A stretch of 6,804 bases of DNA, from positions 1 to 6,804 of the forward strand of contig JBKCHH010000068.1 of assembly GCA_046302855.1 (NCBI GenBank). The letters are read 5' to 3'. The stretch comes from JBKCHH01 sp046302855 (GTDB taxonomy: Bacteria; Pseudomonadota; Alphaproteobacteria; Rickettsiales; UBA8987). This document shows positions 1 through 5,202 of this stretch, in pieces (within the stretch, counting starts at the first letter, position 1; the number at the start of each line of letters is the position of its first letter). The notes under the pieces were generated by a model. It searched no databases, was not told the origin of the DNA, and saw only the letters and a list, made by a program, of their open reading frames with translations. The translations under genes and the position numbers were made by a program.

Positions 1-202
1 TATTATTAACGTTACTAATGACGGCTGGTTTGGCGATAGCCTTGGTCCTAAGCAACATTTAGCCTTTTCACAAATGCGGGCAATTGAAGAAAATTTATAT
101 TTTTTTAGAAGTGCCAATACAGGAATTTCTGCAATCATTAATACTAATGGTATGTTGATAAAAATAATCCCCTACGGAAAGGCGGGAATTATTAAGTTAT
201 AA
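1..202 (+). CDS. lnt: Apolipoprotein N-acyltransferase, C-terminal end (partial, short tail)
   Basis: Lnt is an inner-membrane enzyme that adds the third acyl chain to the N-terminal cysteine of lipoproteins. Only the last 66 residues are present; the frame is open from the left edge and ends at TAA 200-202. The segment carries strongly conserved parts of the nitrilase-like domain: NVTNDGWFGDSLGPKQH, then a QMRAIEENL block and the SANTGISAII stretch. After the IIPYGKAGII segment the family normally runs on for some 35-40 residues, including a last transmembrane helix. Here the frame stops within two codons. Neither alternative frame downstream restores a hydrophobic helix, so the tail looks lost rather than simply frameshifted. 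The family call is firm; whether the shortened enzyme works is unknown. The XRE regulator gene follows after 132 bases, an arrangement I know from many alphaproteobacteria. Confidence 0.88.
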   Translation, partial: IINVTNDGWFGDSLGPKQHLAFSQMRAIEENLYFFRSANTGISAIINTNGMLIKIIPYGKAGIIKL

Positions 203-334
203 GCAAAAAGTTTCGCCATTTTAACCGATTTGCAACAATTTAGTTTTATTCATTACATAAATGGCTTTAAAACAATTTTTAAAAAGGTATAATAACCGTC
301 TAAGAATAAAGACATTAAAAATTAAAACTTTAAA
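203..334 (+). promoter_or_regulatory. lnt to XRE-regulator spacer with perfect -10 box
   Basis: The 132-base spacer contains TATAAT at 288-293, a perfect sigma70 -10 hexamer. The best -35 candidate is TTTAAA at 266-271 with a 16-base spacer, which is weak. Transcription would start near position 300, giving a leader of about 35 bases before the ATG at 335. No Shine-Dalgarno sequence is visible before that ATG. The promoter is inferred from the hexamer only; in this AT-rich context such matches also occur by chance. Confidence 0.4.
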
Positions 335-796
335 ATGAGTAATTTACCTTTGAAAGAGATTAATACAGATATAAAATCACTAGATAAATCTCACCCTGTG
401 GATGTATTTGTTGGTTCTAGGCTTAGAATTAGAAGAACTATGCTTGGTTTAAGCCAAGGGGTTCTAGCTAAAAAATTAAATATTACCTTTCAACAGATTC
501 AAAAATACGAAAAGGGGCAAAATAGGGTTGGTTCTAGCCGCCTTTATGAGTTCTCTAAAGCACTGGGCGTTAGTGTGGATTACTTCTTTAAAGGTTTTGA
601 AGAAGAGGCAAAATCTGGCTTTGCTGAAACCACCGCCATTTTAGCTGAAGATGACAATGATTATATTGTAGATAAAGAAACGCTAAAACTACTAAAAATG
701 TTTAATAAGGTAGTTTCGTCCAAAGTTAGAGAAAAGTTCATATCTATTATCAAGGTTATGATAGAGCTAGAAAATAGCGAACAGAAGAAGAAGTGA
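335..796 (+). CDS. XRE/Cro-CI family transcriptional regulator (PraR-like)
   Basis: This 153-residue cytoplasmic DNA-binding protein has a single helix-turn-helix domain at about residues 26-86 (GSRLRIRRTMLGLSQGVLAK onward). The recognition-helix region is ITFQQIQKYEKGQNRV and the domain closes with LGVSVDYFF. A charged linker and a helical C-terminal tail (about 112-150) follow, the tail probably serving dimerisation. Domain, spacing and length match the alphaproteobacterial regulators found beside lnt and metK, such as PraR/PhrR of rhizobia. Those are known to control stress, quorum-sensing or surface genes, but targets differ between species and none can be assigned here. No metK follows; the next gene is convergent thrB. 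The ATG start is supported by the position of the domain, not by a ribosome binding site. Family is confident, specific function is not. Confidence 0.85.
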   Translation: MSNLPLKEINTDIKSLDKSHPVDVFVGSRLRIRRTMLGLSQGVLAKKLNITFQQIQKYEKGQNRVGSSRLYEFSKALGVSVDYFFKGFEEEAKSGFAETTAILAEDDNDYIVDKETLKLLKMFNKVVSSKVREKFISIIKVMIELENSEQKKK

Positions 797-842
797 TATA
801 GAATATTTATTATCAATAGAAGGTATAATAGGTATAGTTTTT

Positions 843-1796
843 TTAAAAATGTATGAACTTGAGCCTATCTTCCGTGTGGAAGAATAATTTTTGTAGATAT
901 TCGTTTGGGTCTTTTTGGCTGTTTACTAGCTTTTTTTCCCCATTTACCTTATCTTCTAAACGGCTTAGGTAAAAGGTTAAGGCACCGGTTTTTAGAAAAA
1001 ACTTTAAGGCCTCAAGTTCTTTTTTATTCAAATGATTGTAATATTTGTAAAGGGTTAAAATTTCTAGATAGTAATCTAGATTAAATTCTAGCTTGTTATT
1101 GTGATAAAAAAAGCACCAGTCGTTTATAACAATGGCTAAATCGCACACTAGGTAATCTTTTCTAGCGAAGAAAAAATCTATAAAGCCAGAAAATTTATTC
1201 TGCAAAAAAAACACATTATCCCTAAATAAATCACCATGAATTATCGTTTGGCGTAGGGAAGATTTATCTAGATTATAGTAATCTTTAACTAAACCTTGTA
1301 TAATGCCTTTTAGTTTTGGATGTGCATGCTTTTCCAACCTTAAATATTTATTATAAAGATGCAAAAAATTTACCCCTTTAGGTGCTGGCTCTTTATAGTT
1401 TTTAGCAAATTCCGCCCCTTTTCTATGGAGCTTAGCTAGGTTTATAACTAAATTTTGTATGTGATAAAAATTAGGGTGGGTGATGCTTTTACCCTCTAAA
1501 AAAGAAAAAAAGGCGAAGTTTTTACCCTTATAATTACTGTTATATAAGGGAAGGGGAACAATAAGCTGGTTGGCATCTAAAAATTTCAATAGTTCTAAAT
1601 AAAAGGGCAGATAATTAGCATCCAGCCTTTTTTCAAAAATGGTGAAAATGAATTTTTGCTGGTTTTCAGCAATAACTAGATAATTGCTATTTTCACTACC
1701 TTCTTTTATCTCTAAAACCTTGCTGATTTTTTGATTAGAAAAACTGCTAAACAATTCTTCTATTTCGTGAATGTTCCATTTAGTAAATACTGCCAT
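843..1796 (-). CDS. thrB: Homoserine kinase (ThrB, aminoglycoside-phosphotransferase fold)
   Basis: ThrB phosphorylates L-homoserine with ATP to O-phospho-L-homoserine, the penultimate step of threonine synthesis, in the cytoplasm. The 317 residues match the usual length of the alpha/betaproteobacterial APH-fold type, which is unrelated to the GHMP-type ThrB of E. coli. Visible signatures are the N-terminal MAVFTKW start, EGSENSNYL at 32-40, FTIFEKR at 51-57 and LPFYLELL at 63-70. The catalytic loop HGDLFRDNV lies at 187-195 (D189, N194), and the metal-binding aspartate is D207 in GFIDFFFA. KDPNEYLQKLFFH near the C-terminus is also typical. The start is ATG at 1794-1796 with a weak GAAAG just upstream. 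A small lipoprotein gene ends 9 bases upstream on the same strand, so the two probably share a transcript. thrA and thrC are not in the window. Confidence 0.93.
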   Translation of the reverse strand: MAVFTKWNIHEIEELFSSFSNQKISKVLEIKEGSENSNYLVIAENQQKFIFTIFEKRLDANYLPFYLELLKFLDANQLIVPLPLYNSNYKGKNFAFFSFLEGKSITHPNFYHIQNLVINLAKLHRKGAEFAKNYKEPAPKGVNFLHLYNKYLRLEKHAHPKLKGIIQGLVKDYYNLDKSSLRQTIIHGDLFRDNVFFLQNKFSGFIDFFFARKDYLVCDLAIVINDWCFFYHNNKLEFNLDYYLEILTLYKYYNHLNKKELEALKFFLKTGALTFYLSRLEDKVNGEKKLVNSQKDPNEYLQKLFFHTEDRLKFIHF

Positions 1797-1805
1797 CTTT
1801 CAATT

Positions 1806-1985
1806 CTATACATTAACACCACTGTAATATTGCTGCATCCATTCTTGATTAATTTTTATTCTAGGCCCGCAGGGGTCTTGCTTTCCGTTTCCTGAAACGC
1901 AGGGGCTTTTTAGCTCTGGCACCTTATTGGTGCAAGCACTAATTAGAAACAATAACAAAAAAACTACTAAAAATTTGTTTAACAT
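1806..1985 (-). CDS. Small cysteine-containing lipoprotein, function unknown
   Basis: This 59-residue reading frame runs from ATG (1983-1985) to TAG (1806-1808). It begins with a lipoprotein signal: MLNKF, a hydrophobic run of leucine, valine and phenylalanine (about 5-15), then the lipobox I-S-A-C with the acylated cysteine at position 18. The mature peptide would be about 42 residues with two further cysteines, in SPCVSGNG (C29) and DPCGPRIK (C39), and a tail EWMQQYYSGVNV. I recall similar short SPC...GPC lipoproteins in rickettsial genomes (possibly the DUF2706 family), but this is from memory and unconfirmed. It is likely exported and anchored by lipid in the envelope. It lies 9 bases upstream of thrB, suggesting cotranscription, and diverges from phaC. 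The clear lipobox and tight spacing make it a probable real gene despite its size. Confidence 0.75.
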   Translation of the reverse strand: MLNKFLVVFLLLFLISACTNKVPELKSPCVSGNGKQDPCGPRIKINQEWMQQYYSGVNV

Positions 1986-2051
1986 CTTGCTATTAAAGTT
2001 ATTGTTCTTAGCTTAAACTGATAAAAATTTTGTGCAACTTTATTTTTTATT
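1986..2051. promoter_or_regulatory. Divergent spacer between lipoprotein-thrB unit and phaC
   Basis: This 66-base AT-rich spacer must hold promoters for both directions, unless phaC or thrB transcripts start inside neighbouring genes. On the minus strand TTGCAC (complement of 2032-2037) is a fair -35, with a poor -10 (TAAGCT) 15 bases further on. No convincing promoter for phaC was found. Neither flanking start codon has a clear Shine-Dalgarno sequence. Confidence 0.3.
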
Positions 2052-3845
2052 ATGGAAAAAAAAGACGAAAAAAACCAGCCCAATTTTTCGCTCCTTAACC
2101 AAAATCTAGCCACTTTTTTTCAAAAGGGGCAGGAATTTATTATTAAATATCTATCGCACAATCAGCAACAGAAAGAATCAGCCAATTCTAACCTTAGCCA
2201 GTTTTATGTTTTTGGCAAGGTGCTAAATAAATTACTCTCAGACCCGGCTAGAGTTATGGGTTATCAAATTGATTTGTATCAAAAGTTAATTAGCATTTGG
2301 CAAGAATCAGTAGAGAAGATGTCTGGCTCTTTAGAAGAGTTGGAAAGGGATAAGGTGCGGGATAGAAGGTTTTCTAACTCTGCTTGGAAAAATAACCCTT
2401 ATTTTGATAGCCTAAAGCACTTCTACCTTACCTCTGCCGATTATCTTACCAAAATAATTGATGAGGTGGAGGTTGATCCTGAAATTAAAACCGAAGCCAA
2501 GTTCTATGCCAAGCAACTTATGGAGGCAATTTCCCCCTCTAACTTTATTTTCACCAATCCTGAAATTATAGAGAAAATAATTACCACCAATGGGCAAAAT
2601 TTGGTGGATGGTATGACCAATTTAATTAGAGATTTTGAACTAAATAACGGCGTTTTAAAGGTTAGCCTTACGGACCCTAACTATTACAAGGTGGGTGAAA
2701 ACTTGGCCATCACCAAAGGTAGTGTGGTATTTAAAAATAAGCTGGTTGAAATAATTAATTACGCCCCCACGCAAAAGCAGGTTTATGAAAACCCCATATT
2801 TATCATCTCCCCTTGGATTAATAAATATTACATTTTAGATTTACGGCCGGAAAATTCCTTCGTAAAATGGCTAACTGATAAGGGCTACAATGTTTTTATC
2901 ACCTCTTGGATAAATCCAGATGAAACCTTTGCCGAAACTTCTTTTGAAGATTATGTTCAGCTTGGATTTTTAGATGTAATAGGTTTTTTAGAAACAAATT
3001 TAGGGTTCAAAAAAATCAATGTAATTGGCTATTGCCTTGGTGGAACTTTACTTGCCTGTGGGCTTGGTGTTTTGTATAAAAGGGGTTTGCAGGCAAAAAT
3101 CAATTCCAGCATTTTTCTAACCACCCTAATAGATTTTTCAATTCCGGGTGATTTAGGGATTTTTGTAAATGATATTAATCTAACCGTTATTAAAAATCAT
3201 CTAGAACAAAATGGCTATTTTGATGGTAGGGTTCTATCTAATGTGTTTAGTAGCCTAAGGGCAAGGGAGCTTTTTTGGAACGCCATTACCGATCACTATC
3301 TACTTGGTAAAGATTACGGCCATTTTGATATTCTGCACTGGAATAGTGATTCTAGCAATATGCCAGCCAAAATGCATATTTTTTACCTAGAAAACTTCTA
3401 CAAAAAAAATCTATTGGTTGTGCCAGATGCCATTACTATCCTTGGCGAAACAATTAATTTAGAGCAGATTACTATGCCGCTTTATTTTTTAGCCGCCAAG
3501 GAAGACCACATTGTGCCACCCCAAGGGGCATTTTTGGGGATTTCCCATTTTGGCAGTCAAGAAAAACACTTTACCCTAACCGAATCTGGGCATGTGGCAG
3601 GGATTGTAAACCATCCCAATAATAAAAAATACGGCTGTTTTGTAAGCGAAAAACTAAGTAGTAATTTAAATGATTGGCTAATTGAAGCGACCAAAATTCA
3701 ACAATCTTGGTGGGAAGATTTAGACAAATGGCTACACACCAACAACCTGCTTGGAAAAGAATTAGAGGCTAAAGATTTAATAGATAGAACAAAAAAATAC
3801 TACCTATCAGCCGCACCGGGTGAGTATATTAGGAAGAGGATTTAA
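2052..3845 (+). CDS. phaC: Class I polyhydroxyalkanoate (PHB) synthase PhaC
   Basis: PhaC polymerises (R)-3-hydroxyacyl-CoA, typically 3-hydroxybutyryl-CoA, into polyester storage granules, releasing CoA. At 597 residues it matches the class I subunit, which works without PhaE or PhaR (the Cupriavidus enzyme has 589). The N-terminal PhaC domain spans roughly 100-275, with the family block DRRFSNSAWKNNPYFDSLKH at 104-123. The alpha/beta-hydrolase core contains the lipase-like box GYCLGG with nucleophile C328. The acid is D485 in AAKEDHIVP and the base is H514 in ESGHVAGIVNHP, at spacings close to the Cupriavidus triad. The C-terminal APGEYIRKRI is the normal family ending. The start is ATG without a visible ribosome binding site; codons 2-4 form an A8 run. 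No phaA, phaB or phasin gene is nearby. The last 107 bases plus 5 past the stop are repeated downstream. Confidence 0.95.
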   Translation: MEKKDEKNQPNFSLLNQNLATFFQKGQEFIIKYLSHNQQQKESANSNLSQFYVFGKVLNKLLSDPARVMGYQIDLYQKLISIWQESVEKMSGSLEELERDKVRDRRFSNSAWKNNPYFDSLKHFYLTSADYLTKIIDEVEVDPEIKTEAKFYAKQLMEAISPSNFIFTNPEIIEKIITTNGQNLVDGMTNLIRDFELNNGVLKVSLTDPNYYKVGENLAITKGSVVFKNKLVEIINYAPTQKQVYENPIFIISPWINKYYILDLRPENSFVKWLTDKGYNVFITSWINPDETFAETSFEDYVQLGFLDVIGFLETNLGFKKINVIGYCLGGTLLACGLGVLYKRGLQAKINSSIFLTTLIDFSIPGDLGIFVNDINLTVIKNHLEQNGYFDGRVLSNVFSSLRARELFWNAITDHYLLGKDYGHFDILHWNSDSSNMPAKMHIFYLENFYKKNLLVVPDAITILGETINLEQITMPLYFLAAKEDHIVPPQGAFLGISHFGSQEKHFTLTESGHVAGIVNHPNNKKYGCFVSEKLSSNLNDWLIEATKIQQSWWEDLDKWLHTNNLLGKELEAKDLIDRTKKYYLSAAPGEYIRKRI

Positions 3846-3850
3846 TGCTA
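3739..3850 (+). repeat. phaC-tail direct repeat, copy 1 (within functional phaC)
   Basis: These 112 bases cover the last 34 sense codons of phaC, the stop codon and 5 more bases (TGCTA). They match 4020-4131 at a constant offset of 281. Differences occur only at 3755 (A versus C), 3770 (T versus A) and 3791 (A versus T). These change GGA/GGC, GCT/GCA and ACA/ACT, all synonymous. The last 59 bases are identical. Identity ends sharply after 3850. Confidence 0.97.
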
Positions 3851-3862
3851 TTCTCGTATTTA

Positions 3863-4020
3863 GAATTACGCACATCGTCATTGCGATGAGCGAAGCGAAG
3901 AAGCAATCCATAAACAAGGTAGAGCCTGGGTATCAGGTATTTTCTCAAGAAAAGCCATTTTTGTGGATTGCCACGCTTCGAGCGAAGCTCTCACTCGCAA
4001 TGACGGGTTTTTTTTAATTC
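3863..4020. mobile_element. Palindromic MITE-like repeat element with CGTCATTGCGA arms
   Basis: About 158 bases with long imperfect inverted arms. The outermost pair is GAATTA (3863-3868) and TAATTC (4015-4020). Next come CGTCATTGCGA (3876-3886) and its complement TCGCAATGACG (3995-4005), then GCAATCCA (3903-3910) and TGGATTGC (3964-3971). The right arm also holds a small perfect hairpin, GCTTCGAGCGAAGC at 3975-3988. The centre has two small dyads: CCTG/CAGG around 3926-3938 and TTTTCT-CA-AGAAAA at 3940-3953. It encodes no transposase, and no short target-site duplication is obvious; instead it is flanked by the 112-base phaC-tail repeats. From general knowledge, elements with this CGTCATTGCGAG...CAATCCA arm are dispersed in many AT-rich bacterial genomes, but I cannot count copies here. 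An ORF read through it is an artefact of the palindrome. Confidence 0.75.
3876..4015 (+). terminator. Possible phaC terminator formed by the palindromic element
   Basis: The inverted arms of the element can pair into a long stem in RNA, and the right arm is followed directly by GGG and eight T (4008-4015). This is the arrangement of a rho-independent terminator, 30 bases after the phaC stop codon. The loop is long (about 50-90 bases), so it is not a canonical compact terminator and efficiency is uncertain. Confidence 0.3.
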
Positions 4021-4131
4021 CAACAACCTGCTTGGCAAAGAATTAGAGGCAAAAGATTTAATAGATAGAACTAAAAAATACTACCTATCAGCCGCACCGG
4101 GTGAGTATATTAGGAAGAGGATTTAATGCTA
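4020..4131 (+). pseudogene. Orphan copy of the phaC 3' end (repeat copy 2)
   Basis: This is the second copy of the phaC tail: 34 codons reading NNLLGKELEAKDLIDRTKKY and onward to IRKRI, then TAA at 4124-4126, with no start codon or upstream phaC sequence. The translation is identical to the functional phaC C-terminus; the three base differences are all silent. It begins immediately at the right end of the palindromic element. Sequence after it (TGCTAACCTTTAAG) is unrelated to that after copy 1. It cannot make a synthase by itself. It is best read as the displaced original tail, or as a copy brought in with the element. Confidence 0.9.
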
Positions 4132-4151
4132 ACCTTTAAGCTCTCCCTTCA

Positions 4152-4385
4152 TTAAGCCAATCTTCTTTGGCTGGCTTGGGCGTTATTTGGAATTACATTT
4201 GCACTTGGGGTATTAGCAAAGTATGCTCTAAGCGCCACTGCTTTTTCAAATAATTCTAAAACCTTTTGAAGTGGTTCATAAAGTTCAGTTTTTTTATAAA
4301 ATTTTATAGCACTTTTAATCGCTTTTATAATTATAGGTATAGCTTGTTTTTCAGCTGCTATAGGCCTTCTTGCCCAATTAATCCC
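4152..4385 (-). pseudogene. C-terminal part of frameshifted hypothetical gene
   Basis: This 77-residue open stretch has no start codon of its own at its upstream end. It begins GINWARRPIAAEKQ, continues through helical sequence (KAIKSAIKFYKKTELYEPL and KVLELFEKAVALRAYF), and ends with a polar tail NNAQASQRRLA and TAA at 4152-4154. It is in a different frame from the larger reading frame upstream (4358-5002). The two join at a run of four G on the minus strand (plus-strand CCCC 4383-4386). One extra G would fuse them through ...IIRNRG-INWARRPI.... The amphipathic, lysine- and glutamate-rich composition continues that of the upstream part, so I infer one gene of about 290 residues broken by a single-base loss or a sequencing indel. 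No family recognised. It stops 21 bases from the phaC-tail repeat. Confidence 0.6.
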
Positions 4386-5002
4386 CTATTTCTAATAATG
4401 TTAAACTCAGCATTATCAAATAACTCTCTAACTGAGCTATATGTCTGTATTCTATTAAAACCAGTTCTAGTTAAAATTTCCGCAAAAAAATCAATAATGT
4501 TAAAGGATTTAGGCCTAGCTTGTACAAAAAAGTTAAAAAGCCCACTTCTTGCTTTATCTTCTGCTTCTTTTTGTGCTTTTGCAAGGTTTGGAGCTATTTG
4601 AATTTTACTTCTTGCTTCATTTGCTTCTTTAAAAGTTTCAACAAGTTTTAGAGTTAGGGAGTTGTTCACTAAGGGGTATGTTGAGTTTTCAATAGCCTGA
4701 GCCACTGCAAACAGTGCAAGTATAAATTCTGCCTCTAGTGCTTCTTTTGCAATCTGTTCGTTCAGTGCCTGCATCAACGAATCTTTCGCATAATTTTTTT
4801 CGAAGGTAATAGCAATATTAGAATCGTTAATAAAAATTTCAAAAGCGTCCATAGTTTCTCCAATCGATGAAAAAAAATTTCTTAATTGATAATATTCTTC
4901 AGCTGAGATTGGAGAATTATAAAGTATTTTAAGAAATTGCGAGTTGGGATAAGATACGATTTTAGTATTAAAAATAAGCACTGCCCTGACTCCTTCGTTC
5001 AA
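4358..5002 (-). CDS. Hypothetical protein, probably main part of a frameshifted gene
   Basis: This 214-residue reading frame starts at TTG (5000-5002) and ends at TAG (4358-4360). I recognise no family. The sequence looks soluble and mostly helical, without signal peptide or clear membrane segment. Segments include LIFNTKIVSYPNSQFLKILY, a helical LNEQIAKEALEAEFILALFA (a hydrophobic stretch, possibly buried), and a charged region FKEANEARSK...AKAQKEAEDKA that could form a coiled coil. The last seven residues (LIGQEGL) are probably out of frame: coding-like sequence continues in another frame to 4152. The frame is also open upstream of the TTG for 22 codons (to a stop at 5069-5071), with a coherent helical sequence (SIFERVRDIIANERVNEL) but no ATG, GTG or TTG, so the real start is uncertain. 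Its single-gene setting between phaC and fadD suggests an accessory gene. Confidence 0.6.
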   Translation of the reverse strand: MNEGVRAVLIFNTKIVSYPNSQFLKILYNSPISAEEYYQLRNFFSSIGETMDAFEIFINDSNIAITFEKNYAKDSLMQALNEQIAKEALEAEFILALFAVAQAIENSTYPLVNNSLTLKLVETFKEANEARSKIQIAPNLAKAQKEAEDKARSGLFNFFVQARPKSFNIIDFFAEILTRTGFNRIQTYSSVRELFDNAEFNIIRNRGLIGQEGL

Positions 5003-5050
5003 TTCATTGACTCTTTCGTTAGCTATAATATCTCTTACTCTTTCAAAAAT

Positions 5051-5202
5051 AGATTTCGTTATAGGTGTTCAAGGTTGTTGTTAATTATATTCTATATAAC
5101 CACCTAAATGTTTAACTTTTGTTAAACTGCTTAAAATAAATCACTTGAATACCATTTTTTATATTTGGGATTGTTAAATCTTTACATCAATAACGGCTTT
5201 CC
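5051..5202 (-). promoter_or_regulatory. Upstream region of hypothetical gene: -10 box and perfect dyad
   Basis: On the minus strand TATAAT (plus 5084-5089) is a perfect -10 box pointing at the hypothetical gene. About 20 bases upstream is a perfect dyad, GTTTAAC-N4-GTTAAAC, at 5110-5127, placed where a -35 box or operator would lie. There is no good -35 hexamer, and the dyad is not followed by a T run in either direction that would make it a terminator. A role as operator or activator site is inference. Confidence 0.35.

Noticed and set aside
824..829. TATAAT in the gap after the XRE regulator, in the same AAGGTATAATA context as at 288-293
   Set aside because: There is no matching -35, and it would only drive antisense transcription into thrB. 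The shared 11 bases are plausible by chance in AT-rich spacers.
2412..2597. 61-codon minus-strand frame inside phaC
   Set aside because: It is fully antisense to a conserved part of PhaC, with no ribosome binding site or recognisable domain.
3820..4017. 65-codon + strand reading frame across the phaC end and palindromic element
   Set aside because: It overlaps the phaC end in another frame and its sequence is the palindrome read through; both arms give the same pseudo-peptide patterns. This kind of repeat commonly yields false genes.
4151..4180. Short hairpin (AGCCAA and TTGGCT) beyond phaC-tail copy 2 as the original phaC terminator
   Set aside because: No T run follows on the + strand, and the sequence is the coding end of the broken hypothetical gene.
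4266..4601. 111-codon + strand reading frame
   Set aside because: It lies antisense to the hypothetical gene and its frameshifted C-terminal part, has serine/phenylalanine-rich shadow composition and shows no domain.
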